A stretch of DNA of 64,000 nucleotides from Bubalus kerabau (lineage: Eukaryota; Chordata; Mammalia; Artiodactyla; Bovidae). The position numbers were made by a program, and so were the translations under genes. The notes under the pieces were generated by a model. The model saw only the letters and a program-made list of their open reading frames with translations, searched no databases and was not told the DNA's origin. This document shows, one piece after another, positions 11,110 to 21,949 of the stretch (the first letter of the stretch is position 1; each line of letters starts with the position of its first letter). The DNA is taken from assembly GCF_029407905.1 (NCBI RefSeq), contig NC_073634.1, positions 29,525,501 through 29,589,500 on the forward strand, read 5' to 3'.

Positions 11110-12555
11110 TAGGAGCTGCTTTTTTATTTCCAGATATATGCTTATCTGTTCTGTTAATTCCTATTAGAATTAGAGTCAGGAGAGCTACAAAGAGAGTACC
11201 TCTTTCTACTACCTTGCAGCCCCTAGCACATCCCAGACCAGGAGCTGGGCTCTGCCACTTTTCAACACTGGTTCTTTCTTATTGAGAGCCGTGGCTAATG
11301 CAGGACTAAAAGCAACAGGGCTGGGCCCAATACCTATGCTCCTACACTTACCTTACAGTCTTAATTTTTTTTCTGTGTCACAAATCCAACTGAGTTTATC
11401 TGAACCAAAAACCCTGAAATCAACAGGATTTTGAACTGCCTTAATAAAGTAGAAGTATAGTTCAAGCATTTTGTAAATGATTCCTCAAAAGGAAATACTC
11501 CCAGGGAAACAGAGATTTTATATAATATTCACAAAGTACTCCAAGTTGGTTTTGGTTTAAGTTCTGTCCTCAACAATACTCACTGGATGTTCCAAGCTTT
11601 CATTTCAATGCTAGCTAGCATTATCATTAGGGTATGCAGCTAAACCTATGGATTTTAGCCAAGCATCTTAATACATTAATAGTTCATTGGTTTTAAGGGC
11701 ATAAAATGCCTAATGGAGCTGAGATGAGGAGAGCTTTAACTTTAAATTTTAAGAGCTTACATGTACAGTGTCACTTTATTAATGTAAAAAAGAACCAGTC
11801 TTCCTCATCTTCTGGGTGGCCTACTACAAAACCATTTTAATAATGAAAACCCTTAAGATAGAAAAATGGAATATGTAAACTTTATTAGAGCAACATCACT
11901 GAACTCTAAAGACAGAAAAATCACACAACAGAAGAACACTGGGCAGCTTTGAGTAAAGACGGTGCCATTAATAAATGGCTAATTCCAAATCTGGGACAGG
12001 GAGAGTAAAAAGTAGGCTTAGGATGTTTTGTTTTAGAAAGCAAGAAGTGTTCAAAGGCTTATGGAGATGTGTGAAAAGAACACAAGGGCCAGCTTGAGGG
12101 GGTTCCCACTAGCCACATTTAGGGCAGTTTGAGCCTCAAAAATAGTAATGACTGTAATTGATTACTTTAAAAACTCACAATAATTTAAAAAGAAGTAAAA
12201 AACAAAACACACATCAAACTAAAAAAATAAAAAGACTAAAAAAGGGGGAAAACTTTTTTACAGAATAATACTAGCTAATAAATGTAGAAAGAATAACAGA
12301 AATAGAAAAACATTAGCAACCCCCACTGAAACAAGTGATTAGGGTAAAGATTATCCATGGTTATTAAACTCATTAGGTGAAATGATACTGGGTAGTAAAA
12401 TATTTGCACAAAGTATTACCCTACATTCTACTTAGTAATTGCAAAGGGAATAATGGCCCCTTAACAATGGAGAGAACTAGCAATTATCACCTTTATTGAA
12501 ATTATTAAGCTTAGCATATGAACAGTGGGACAAGCTGACTTTATGAGTCCCCTGA
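11110..12555. other. PREPL intron, nothing firmly assigned
   Basis: Intronic sequence with A-rich tracts around 12170-12260. It may contain old LINE relics but I cannot assign them. Confidence 0.45.
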
Positions 12556-12715
12556 AATAACGCAATATGGAGAATTTCAATTTAAGACAGAAAAAGAGAA
12601 GAGTAAACCGAAAGTAGAAGAAAGGAAATAAATTTAATTTGTTTCAATGAAATTGATAAACTAAAGAAAGGACCAACAAATAGAAAAAGTTGGTTCTTTT
12701 AAAAATGTACTAAGA

Positions 12716-12813
12716 TTCAGGATGGAGAACACATGTATACCTGTGGTGGATTCATTTTGATATTTGGCAAAACTAATACAGTTTGTAAAGTTTAAAAATA
12801 AAATTAAAAAAAA
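12716..12813 (+). mobile_element. L1 3'-end insertion, extremely 5' truncated
   Basis: About 98 bp with the L1-type 3' end (ACACATGTATACCTGTGGTG, ATATTTGGCAAAACTAATAC) and poly(A). It is flanked by the 15-bp direct repeat AAAAATGTACTAAGA at 12701-12715 and 12814-12828. Confidence 0.8.
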
Positions 12814-12836
12814 AAAAATGTACTAAGAAAGACATG

Positions 12837-12929
12837 GGAGGCCTGGACAGGGAGGCTCAGGACATGGAGGCCTGGAGTGCTGCAGTCCAAGGGGTCGCAG
12901 AGTCGGACACAACTTAGCGACAAAACAAG
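12837..12929 (+). repeat. BovB/Bov-tA 3' fragment insertion
   Basis: GGCCTGGAGTGCTGCAGTCC and GGGGTCGCAGAGTCGGACAC mark the 3' part of a ruminant element. The 12-bp duplication AAGAAAGACATG at 12825-12836 and 12930-12941 shows an independent insertion next to the L1 tail. Confidence 0.75.
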
Positions 12930-13702
12930 AAGAAAGACATGTATAAAACTTGACTTAAAAAGACAAAAATATTAGAAATGAAAAAGATGGCATAATTACA
13001 GATATAACAAAGATTTGTAAAAATTACAATAAAGTTCTTTAAGCTAATACATTTGAAAATATGATAAAATGGCTAATTTTCCAGAAAATAAATTAGTAAA
13101 ACTGATTCAAACAACAGAAGAGCTGTATAAGCCAATAACTATCAAAGAAATTGATAATTAAGTGTCCCTTTATAAAACAGACACAAAACCCAGGTAAGTT
13201 CAAGGGTAGCTTTCTCAAATCCTCCTCTCATATATTAACTATTTATGGGAAAAAAAAAAAGGCCAACTATATGAAACCATGCCATTAACTTTATCAGGCT
13301 AATATAACCCTGACACTAAAACTAAACAGTGACAATATAAGACAATGAAAAATCAATCTTATTATAAAATATGGATTGAAAAAACTCTAAAATAAAAGAT
13401 CAATGTATTAAAAAAAAACACAAAACAAAAACAATAGTGATAATAAAATCCTATGTGACCAATGAAGATTTATCTTAAAGAGTGAAAAGATGGTTCAACA
13501 CTAGAAAAATCTATCAATGTAATCACAAATAAAGGAAATATATCTTAGGCCCATTTCGATTTAATGCAGAAAAAAACAGAAAATAATCGATACATTTAAA
13601 AATCATAAAAATCTTAAACTTCCTTAAGAAACATCCCTGTGTTGTTTTAGGCAGAACCACACTAAGCATCAGTTCACGGGGTCGCACACTTTCACTTTCA
13701 TA

Positions 13703-15340
13703 CTAAGCATCTGTGAAACCCTTTGCAAAACTTGTCTCCTATGTTCCCTGCTTCTAATTCCTCTCTCTGAGCCCAGTAAGATTTTTGCCCTTCTCATTCC
13801 AGGGACTGCTCTTGTCAAGGTCACCTCAAGACGTACCAATGTTAATTCTAGGTAATCACAGTACTTGAGAGCTATCAGCATTGTCACTCAGTTGATCACT
13901 TCCACCTCCTAAAAACACTTCACTTGGCTTCCAGGCTTCACTTCACTTCACATTGCTTGCCTTCTATTTCACTGGCCCTTCTCAGTCTCTTCAGCTAGTT
14001 CCTACTCAACTCCTTGGCTCTTAACATCAAAATGCCCTGGACCACTTCTTTTATCTGTGCTGCTGTTAAGTTGCTTCAGTCGTGTCCAACTCTGTGCAAC
14101 CCCATAGACGGCAGCCTACCAGGCTCCCCCATCCCTGGGATTCTCCAGGCAAGATCACTGGAGTGGATTGCCATTTCCTTCTCCAATGCACAAAAGTGAA
14201 AAGTGAAAGTGAAGTCGCTCAGTCGTGTCCGATTCTCAGGGACCCCATGGACTGTAGCCCACCAGGCTCCTCCATCCATGGGATTTTCTGGGCAAGAGTA
14301 CTGGAGTGGGGTGCCATTGCCCTCTCCGTCTTTTATCGGTAGTCTGGACTAATTCCCTTGGTGATCTCATACAGTCTTATGATGCTAAATAGTAAATGCT
14401 GTTTATTTTCTAGGACTCCTAAATTTATATCTCTGGCCTGATTCTTTTCCCTGAACAAGTTTGTTATACCCAACTGGCTACAGTACTCATTATTTTCTAC
14501 CTGGACTTCTAACAAGTATTTTTAAAAAAAAAGTCCAGCACTGAATATTCAATGTCCCCATTTTCTCTCTCCCCACAAAAACCTCCTGTTCTTTAGGCAA
14601 TTGTTCCTGTCTTCATAAATGACAACTGTCTTTCCAGCTGCTCACGCTTAAAAGTTTTAGTTTTGTCTTTCTCTCTAGCAACCACTGACTGATGTGCAAA
14701 TCTTGTCAATTCTACTTTCAAGATAAATCTTGAATCTGAGCACGTCTCACACCTTTACTATTCTGGTGATACCAGTATCTCTCTTTGGATTACTGCAAGA
14801 GCCAAAATGCTGTTTCTGCCTCTGCTTTCCACAGTCTATTTTCAACGAAGAAACTAGAGTGAAACTAAAGTCAGACTATATTACTCCTTCACTCAAAATC
14901 CAACCCAAAGTTTTCCCATCTTGTTAAAGAGGAAAACTGAAAATCCTTATGATGGTCTAGAGTCCTAAAGAATTCTGCCTCATTACAAATCTTGCTGACC
15001 TCATCTGCTACTACACTCCTCCGATGTCCACTGACTCTGAGCCACTGGGCTCCTTCATGCTTTTTGACCAAGTCAAGCTTGCTTCCACCTCACTTTCTTA
15101 GAACTTACTGCCCTATGCCCAAACACCCACTTGAAGCTATTGCTCAAATGTAGTCTTTTTTCTCAGTTAGGCCTGTGCTGACCGCTCAACCAAAATAAGA
15201 ATTCTTCCTAGCCCCAAATGGTTTATTTAATCTTTCCTTGTCCTATTTTATTTTTCATTGTATCTATTGCCCTGATATACTATTTATTTTATTCATCTAT
15301 TTCTTTGTTCTTCCTCTCTCCCTAGAGAAATGAGATAAGG
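13703..15340 (+). repeat. Ancient L2 LINE relic (plus), interrupted by a Bov-tA
   Basis: Divergent copy of the L2 3' region: segments such as CAACCCAAAGTTTTCCCATC, TTTTGACCAAGTCAAGCTTG, CTCAAATGTAGTC and TATCTATTGCCCTGATATAC follow L2 consensus order. The Bov-tA dimer at 14056-14328 sits inside it. No coding capacity. Confidence 0.6.
14056..14328 (-). repeat. Bov-tA2 (dimeric) SINE
   Basis: Two Bov-tA-like units joined by the GTGAAAAGTGAAAGTGAAGT linker, minus orientation. The flanking duplication is TCTTTTATC at 14047-14055 and 14329-14337. Confidence 0.88.
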
Positions 15341-15343
15341 ACT

Positions 15344-16120
15344 AGATCTTGCAAGGTCTTGAGGAACATGATTAGGAAAATGGGAGCTTATGTGTTAAGA
15401 GCTTCTGGGGACTTCCCTGGTGGTCCAGTGGTTAAGATTCCACACTCTCAATGCAGAAGGCCTGGGTTCATTTCTGGTCAGGGAACTAAGATCCCTCATG
15501 CTGCACGGTGTTGCCAAAAAATAAATAAAAATACAAAGACACTAATTTCTTAAAAAAAAAAAAAAAAAGAACTTCTGGAAGGGTTTTTAAGCTGTGGAAT
15601 GACATTATTTACTTTATATTTTAAGATCACTCTTCCAATTGTATGAAAATGGGTTAGATGAGAAGGCGGCAAGCAAAGAACCTGGTTAGGTGGCTTCAAC
15701 CAGTGACCCAGATGAAAGATGACTGAGTGATACTGGTAGAGATAGAGAAATACAGATTCACCATGTATTTTGGAGGTTAATGTAATGTGTTTCTGAAAGC
15801 ATGTCAGACATGATGGTATATATGATTTGAGGTATATGAATATTTTATTAGAAACAATATAACAAGCACATCAGACTGATGACTACTATTCCTTGGGATG
15901 AGACAAGTCGGTTAAGTGAAAATAATTAAGTAAATAATAGCCCAGGTGGTATTGTGATGTGGTAAAAATCACGAAGCTAGGTATACACTGTTAACGGATG
16001 CAATGGCAGGTTAATGTTTTCCCACATTGTGGCTTGAACAACTGCATACAGAGCAGTGAGAGGAAGAAGAGCTGAGTCAGGGTTGGGAGAGTTGAAGTTC
16101 AACTGTGGATAGTTTGAGAA
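15344..16120 (-). repeat. Ancient L2 LINE relic (minus), interrupted by a CHR-type SINE
   Basis: CTTGCAAGGTCTTGAGGAAC, then ATTTTAAGATCACTCTTCCA and GTATTTTGGAGGTTAATGTA follow the reverse complement of L2. It faces the plus-oriented L2 relic to its left. Confidence 0.5.
15409..15566 (+). repeat. CHR-type (tRNA-Glu-derived) SINE
   Basis: GGACTTCCCTGGTGGTCCAG head, GTCAGGGAACTAAGATCCC body and poly(A) tail. The flanking repeats AAGAGCTTCTGG (15397-15408) and AAGAACTTCTGG (15567-15578) differ by one base. Confidence 0.85.
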
Positions 16121-17635
16121 GTCAGTAAGATGTCCAACTAGAGATTAATCCTGTGCAGCTCAGAGGTGGATCTGGGATGAAGATAATAACTCCTATGATA
16201 CTAAATCCAAGGGAATGGATAAAACTACTTAGGAAGAAATTAGAGAGAAAAAAGAGCCAGAACCAAAGTCTGAGAAACTTCAAAGTTGAGAGGTCATATG
16301 GAAGAAAAGTCAGAAAAGGAGATTGAGAAGGGTTGGTTTGTAAGGTAGGAAAAGGAAAACTAGGAAAACGTGGACTCATGAGGCCAAAAGAGTGTTTCAA
16401 GGAGGGATTGGTCCAGGATGTCAAATCTGCTGAGAGCTTCTCTAAGAGAAGGAAAGGGAAGTGGTTACTGGGCTGAAATATGTTACATCTTTGGCAACAA
16501 TGATGGGTTTTTAGTGGGGGATAGGAGCCATACTCCAGCAGGGTAAAGAATAAATGGAATGTGGAGGAAAAAACCCAATAAAGAATTGGCACCTATAATG
16601 CAGTCCCACTCCATGAACTATTATCAAAAAAGAAAAAAACTATTGTGAGACTACAATTTTTTTCTTTCTGGCTTTCCCAAGTTTTGAACCTTCAGAACCA
16701 GTGATTCCCACAAATCATAGATCACTAATGCCAGTGAAGGAAATATCTGTCAACCTATCTTAGTGACTACTATAAGAACTGCTAATCTATATTGTAGAAA
16801 GAGTCAGTGGACAAATGTTTAACCTTTTTTTCCCCTTATTTGGTTTTCTTTTTGTATCTCAAATGATCAAAGATTTCAGGAATTATTTCTGTAGGCAGAG
16901 CAGAACAGGATGATGTGAAAGATAAAGAAATGGGGTATTTGGTTTGATGCTAGCCTTTGAATATTACTAGTTGGTGCATAAGTGTAATGGAATAAGTTCA
17001 TCTTGCCATCTGGCTAATGTTAAATGGAAAGTCACAGTCCCTGCCAGAAAGAGCTTCAGAAATGAATGAATTCAGTGAGGTTTAGGTCAGCAATATTTGA
17101 TCACAAGTGTGTCTAGTTCCTAAATGCAGATCCGCCATCACTGGCAGACTGGGAATTTCAGAATTGCTTGAGGAACTTAAGACAAAAAACCAGATCCCCA
17201 GGCCTCAGCCAGTAGATCCTGACCCAGCAGATGTGGGGTGAGAGCCAAGAATTTGTATTTCTGAAACGTTTCCCAGGATTTCTGATACAAAGCCAAACTG
17301 CAGGAGTTGGTACTATAGAGTTCCCAAACATATAGGTGATAGTTGTTGGTAAGTTAACAAGGTAGAGATATAAAATAATGAAATTTTAGCATCTGGAGGA
17401 CTTTTACAGAACGCCAACTTGAAACTCCCCCCTTCATTTCCAGTCAGAGAGATTAGAGTCCTGACATACCAGTCATGGCTACAGCTCTTCTTTCTGGCAT
17501 TTTTATTACACAGACTTCCCTCCCTTAACTCTAAAGAATAAGAGTTAACTTATCTAAACAAGTCTTTAAGTAAATATATTTTAATTTGCCTAAAAGGCAC
17601 TAATTACTTTTTCTACTTTGCTGTTCCCATTTGTT
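16120..17635. other. PREPL intron, purine-rich then mixed, no gene
   Basis: A purine-rich plus strand at 16150-16600 leaves a 156-codon open frame on the minus strand (16592-16122) that I regard as chance. The rest is unassigned intronic sequence. Confidence 0.5.
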
Positions 17636-17765
17636 GTTGTTACTTAGCTGCTAAGTTGTGTCTGACTCTTTTGTGACCCTACAGACTGTAGCCCTCCAGG
17701 CTCCTCTGTCCATGGGATTCCCCAGGCAAGAATACTGGAGTGGGTTGCCATTTCCTTCTCCAGGT
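17636..17765 (-). repeat. Bov-tA SINE, 5' truncated
   Basis: Starts at the GTTGTTACTTAGCTGCTAAG tail and ends in CCATTTCCTTCTCCAGG, so the 5' third of the element is missing. Confidence 0.85.
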
Positions 17766-17769
17766 TGTT

Positions 17770-18535
17770 CCCGTAAGAGCAGACAAGGTTGAAACTGAGT
17801 GAATGTTTATTTAGCCGTGCATTTTTGACTACAGATCTCTTCACAGCTTCCCCAGGTCTCAGTGATCATAAAGGAGAGGGACTACAGCTTTTACATCATA
17901 TAATTTCTCACAGAAGGAATGGTTGATGTATGACATGTGAAAGCCAGACCATTACCAGGTGAAGGAATTATTAAGCCACTGAAGCAGGTTAAAGCTTCCA
18001 GACAACAGGGTTCTATGAAAGAGAACTGGAAAGTTGCTTCAGGGACAAGTAGAGGGAAAAAATAGTCCAGCTCCTGCATAGGGTGTGAGCTAATCTTAAC
18101 AGCTGTCACTCTGACGGTAATTCCTGCCTACTATTTATAAATTGAGACTAAGGATAAAAGTACAAGATAACAAAATGTTCCAGATACAATTCAAAATATA
18201 ATGATCTAAATGTCTAAAATGTGTCCAATAGGTAAAGTTTTAAAGTTTACCTTTCTCAAGTAGGACATGTGTGCAAATACACACACAAAGGGTAAAAATC
18301 AAATAGAAGACACTGAAAAATTTGAGTAAAAAAGGAAAGTGCTAAACTAAACTAAGATGCTATAAAAAGAAAAATTTGGATGACCAAAATGTAAAGAGTA
18401 GAAGTCTAGGAAGGACTAAGGTTAAAAAGTTGAAAGCAAACAACAACAAAAATGCCCCCAAATAAATAAATATGAGCTAATAAAAGAACAAAAATGAAAC
18501 AAAAAGCCAGAAGAATTGAGTAAAATAAGATTAAA
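17770..18535. other. PREPL intron, nothing recognised
   Basis: Intronic sequence without a nameable repeat or exon. Confidence 0.5.
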
Positions 18536-18539
18536 AAAT

Positions 18540-18985
18540 CATTTTTATAAACAGAAGAAGCTGCTCAAGTGTCTATCAACAGATGAACGGATAAATAAAA
18601 TGTGGTTTATAAAAGAAGTATTATTCAGCCACTAAAAGGAACAAATTCGCATATATGCTACGATATGGGTGAACTTTGAAAACAATGTAAGTGAAATAAA
18701 CCAAACACAAAAGGACAAATATTATATAATTCCAATTATATGAATTATCTAAAATGGGCAAATTCACAGAGACAAAAAGTAGATGAAAGGTTTCCACGGT
18801 TCAGTAAGGGCAGGAGTGGGGAATTCTAGGTATATTTTTTTCAGGTGATAACAGGATTTTGGAAATAGTGATAACAGCTGTTCAACACTGTGATGTAATT
18901 AATGTCATGGAATTATACACTTAAAATGGTTAAAATGGAAAATTTTGTTACATATACTCTACTACAATAAAAAAGTCAAAAGAGA
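18540..18985 (+). mobile_element. Old L1M-type 3' end
   Basis: GTCTATCAACAGATGAACGG, ATTATTCAGCCACTAAAAGG and TACACTTAAAATGGTTAAAA followed by CTACAATAAAAAA are the usual L1M 3' landmarks, in plus orientation. Confidence 0.75.
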
Positions 18986-18989
18986 TGAA

Positions 18990-19814
18990 AAATATTAGTA
19001 TGAAACTAGAAATTAAAATACAAAAATAACAAAATATGCTAAAATATTGCAAGAACATCACTCCTAAATGCAATTTAAGGAAACTAAGGACATAGCAAGT
19101 ATGCGGTAGGGGAGGTCATGTCAAAGGGGCAACAGCACCAGCAGCTTAACTCAAATAACGAGGATGAGCACATAACTTGCCAACCTGAGGTACATCTGGG
19201 AGGAAAGGGGACACTGTCAATAACTACAGATGGACAGTGTAGACTGGGACTGTCGGGGGCAACGGAGGAAATGTGCTCATTCTACATACAAGGGCAATAG
19301 GTCCTCAAGGTTGAGGTCATGCCCATGGCTTGGGGTCTGGCCAGAGTACAATGGTCCGAAAGCATCTTCTAGAGGAATACAGTGGTCAAGAATGCAAATC
19401 TTTTTTTCAATTTTTAACAGACAAGTAGCACAATTAAGTGGTTTTCACTGAAGTTTACTAATTTGGGATTCATAAAACAATCAGCATATTATTAGAGTTT
19501 ATTAAGAGTTATTATAACAGCCCAGGAATTTTAGAAGGCAAATTATACTTTGAGCTGCACTGGTAGCACAGGAAGGAATTCCTAAGGTGAATCATTTTTT
19601 ATAAATGTACATTTTTACAATATTACATTAGAGCTCTATAAATATATATATTCTTTTATACTTACATATGACTACAGACAATTGAGTCTGACCATTTAAA
19701 AAATCAAACCAGATTTACTGAAAAAATTAGTAACTGATCTCCTACCCATTCTTTATTTTTAAGCTAAAATTAATCTTAAAGGCCTACACAGAGGTTAATT
19801 TAAACAGTCCATAC
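18990..19814. other. PREPL intron, nothing recognised
   Basis: Intron sequence just downstream of the first coding exon's donor in PREPL orientation. No repeat or other exon could be named. Confidence 0.5.
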
Positions 19815-20033
19815 CTTACATGAGAAGTTCCGACTTGGGATGTTTCTTGCTAACTCTGAGATCCTGGGTTTATTCTGCAGACACTTGGTTAGGTGATATT
19901 TTCTCAATTTTATTCTATGGTAATAACGATCAGCGAAGTTACAGTGATTCAAGTGCTCGTTCTGCATGCATTTCCCAAGGTGAGGAATACTATACTTCAA
20001 AGCTTGGAGAAACAATTTGCTCTTCTGCTGCAT
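19815..20033 (-). CDS. PREPL: PREPL first coding exon (residues 1-73)
   Basis: Minus-strand exon from the ATG at 20033-20031 to the donor AAG|GTATGG at 19814, 219 nt in phase 0. It starts Met-Gln-Gln-Lys-Ser-Lys-Leu-Phe-Leu-Gln-Ala-Leu and ends Arg-Asn-Phe-Ser-Cys-Lys, the N-terminus of the long PREPL isoform. The segment is strongly basic and almost free of acidic residues, so it could act as a mitochondrial targeting region (inference; a mitochondrial long form is reported in the family). The exon should extend upstream as 5' UTR. Possible acceptors such as GTGCTGGCAG near 20070-20080 cannot be told apart. Confidence 0.93.
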
Positions 20034-20354
20034 GGTATCAAAGTCCCTGGTTTACGCTCCCTTAGGGGCTGCCAGCACATGAATGATTTTCATAGGAATG
20101 ACTGTACAGCAGTGGGTTCTCAGGGCATCTAAGATCTGCAGTTCTTAACTTTCCCCTTTGGGGCTGTGTACCCCTCAGCTTACAAATAACTGCAGACAGC
20201 TGATAACTCAGGTTAAAAGTACTGAAAACTTGTACAAGTTAGTTTCATTCAAGTCATACTTCTTGGCAGATGTGACTTAAATGTCTCTTTAGTAAGGTCA
20301 ATCTTATCAGGCTCAAACTATGCAGCACTGATTCTGGTACACACATGGGCAAAC

Positions 20355-20357
<3 letters not shown>

Positions 20358-20381
<24 letters not shown>
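20358..20381. repeat. Poly(A) tract
   Basis: About 24 consecutive A residues in the PREPL 5' intron, with no recognisable SINE or LINE body attached. Confidence 0.9.
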
Positions 20382-20386
<5 letters not shown>

Positions 20387-20488
20387 AAAATAAAAATCTG
20401 CAATAAATACAAAGACTTCATGGGGGCATCTCAGGAACTCTGAGGGCTTTTAAAGGCAAACTGGCTTTGATTTTGCATAATTCAGGTA

Positions 20489-20567
20489 TTGGGTTGGTCA
20501 AAAAGTTCCTTCCAGGTTTTCACAAGATGTTATGGAGAACCCTAAATAAACTTTTTGGCCAACCCAA
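20489..20567. mobile_element. Mariner-type MITE
   Basis: A 79-bp near-palindrome with inverted ends TTGGGTTGGTCAAAAAGTTC and the complement of the same at the right end. It is flanked by TA dinucleotides at 20487-20488 and 20568-20569, the target duplication of Tc1/mariner. There is no transposase; it must have been moved in trans. Confidence 0.88.
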
Positions 20568-20619
20568 TATATGCAGGATGAACTGGAAAAGACTAATTAC
20601 TGAATAAAGGTAGAGAAGG

Positions 20620-20800
20620 GATTAGTATTTATTGAGAATTTGCTACATGCCAGATGTTTTTATATACTTGATCTAATTTAAACTTCATAGGAACCTGATA
20701 GAGTAGCTATTATGTTGATCTTACAGGTGAGCAAACTGTGGCTTAGGGAGGTTTAAGCAACTACCCCAGGTCACCTCCACAGAAAGTGACAGAGGAATGT
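20620..20800 (+). repeat. MIR SINE relic
   Basis: ATTTATTGAGAATTTGCTAC, CATGCCAGATG and GGTGAGCAAACTGTGGCTTA follow the MIR family order, in a decayed copy. Confidence 0.65.
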
Positions 20801-20944
20801 CTATCTGCAAATAAAAACAACTGGACTTTGATGTTAAAAAGGGAATTAGCTCTTTAGTTGCAAAAAGCACTTCAGGATGCACACAGGAAATGCGATGCCA
20901 TAAAGACCCGTTCTTTTTAACCTATCTTAGCAAGGTAAGTAAGG

Positions 20945-21135
20945 CTACTGAGTAGTTAAGTCAGAGAAACCTGGGTTCAGGTCTTTACTCCTGCACTTAG
21001 CACCTGTGCTTAGTTTCCTCGTGTGTAAAACAGAGATAATGACCCCACTAACTATTGTAAGAATGAAACAATAATTTACGTTTAACCCTTAATCAAGTGC
21101 CCGGACCGCAGTAACCACTCAGTAACCGTTGGCTA
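20945..21135 (+). repeat. MIR SINE relic
   Basis: CTGGGTTCAGGTCTTTACTC, TTAGTTTCCTCGTGTGTAAA, AATGACCCCACTAACTATTG and CAGTAACCACTCAGTAACCG follow MIR order. Confidence 0.7.
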
Positions 21136-21890
21136 CTATTTTTTGGACAGAAATATCTAGATACGTTGCACACTGTTGAATGTCATCATGAAAGTCTTCC
21201 ACAAAATGTTTCTGGGTAGCAAAGGGAAAATACTGCGTCAGCTTTACCGCAGCTCGGATCCGCTACGAAGTAGCAAAATAAAGGAGAGTGGAAATAGGGA
21301 ATGAGCAGCCGATACCAGCAAAAACAAAAAAATTAAATAAAGTATGAGAAAATAAAAGAAAGGCTCTAAATGACTACATCCCTGCCGGCAGCCTCCCTCC
21401 ATCCATCTTCCACCCGCAGGGAGAAGACAGCCGGTTAACGATGGGGGTAGGGCAGACACACGGGTGTTCCTGGGAGAACCTATTCGTTTTCCCTGTGCAT
21501 CCGAGGCGAGAGAGTGGTACCATGTGTCACGCAGTTAAGTGAAATCGGTCAAAAAGCTAGAACCAAAGGACTGAGGGATGGCTGGATGGGGAGAGGAAGA
21601 GGTGAAGGGACGAGACCCCCAGCCTACGCCCCCCAATACGTACGCAAATTGAAAGTCAGCCTGGCTCTAGATACCGAAACGAGTAAAGGCACGCCCAGAG
21701 GACCCGAAGCTCTCAGGAAGGAGTGCAGCTGTCACCTCGACCGCGTCCTGCCGAAGTCTGCGTTCTGCAGCTAGCAGAACCACTGCCTACCCAGTGTCGC
21801 CGAGAGCCAGTTTGCAGCACGCGTTCTACGTAACCCCCAACTAGCACGAGCTCTAAGCAGATTCCACCATCTTTATTGTGGTCAGGAATG

Positions 21891-21925
21891 GATTTTTTTT
21901 TTTTTTTCTTTTTTTTTTTTTCCCC
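21891..21925. repeat. Poly(T)/pyrimidine tract
   Basis: Two runs of T separated by a single C, then CCCCCC, immediately on the PREPL side of the CpG-rich promoter segment. Confidence 0.9.
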
Positions 21926-21949
21926 CCTACTTCTGAGATCATTATTGCT

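Larger units (their letters stand above)
12560..13640 (+). mobile_element. Ancient L1 ORF2 relic (plus orientation), twice interrupted
   Basis: The sequence resembles decayed L1 ORF2 nucleotide sequence (for example AATGAAATTGATAAACTAAAG, AACCCTGACACTAAAAC and GGTTCAACACTAGAAAAATC). It has no usable reading frame. Two later insertions at 12716-12813 and 12837-12929 interrupt it. Confidence 0.65.
1..20033 (-). other. PREPL: PREPL gene, 5' half (coding span in the window; continues beyond position 1)
   Basis: Seven coding exons on the minus strand (20033-19815, 9295-9173, 7825-7759, 5876-5670, 3960-3825, 1655-1439, 824-639) join in phase at GT/AG borders. They give 385 codons that match the N-terminal half of the roughly 727-residue prolyl endopeptidase-like protein. 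The family is a prolyl oligopeptidase-type serine hydrolase with an N-terminal beta-propeller and a C-terminal alpha/beta-hydrolase domain. Only the extension and most of the propeller are here; the Ser-Asp-His catalytic residues would be encoded left of the window. PREPL loss in people causes a congenital myasthenic or hypotonia phenotype (established knowledge). The 5' UTR exon or exons between 20034 and about 22.1 kb could not be placed. Confidence 0.95.

Noticed and set aside
16122..16592. 156-codon open frame on the minus strand
   Set aside because: It arises from a purine-rich plus strand read in complement; the product is a low-complexity Phe/Ser/Leu/Pro run without a known fold.
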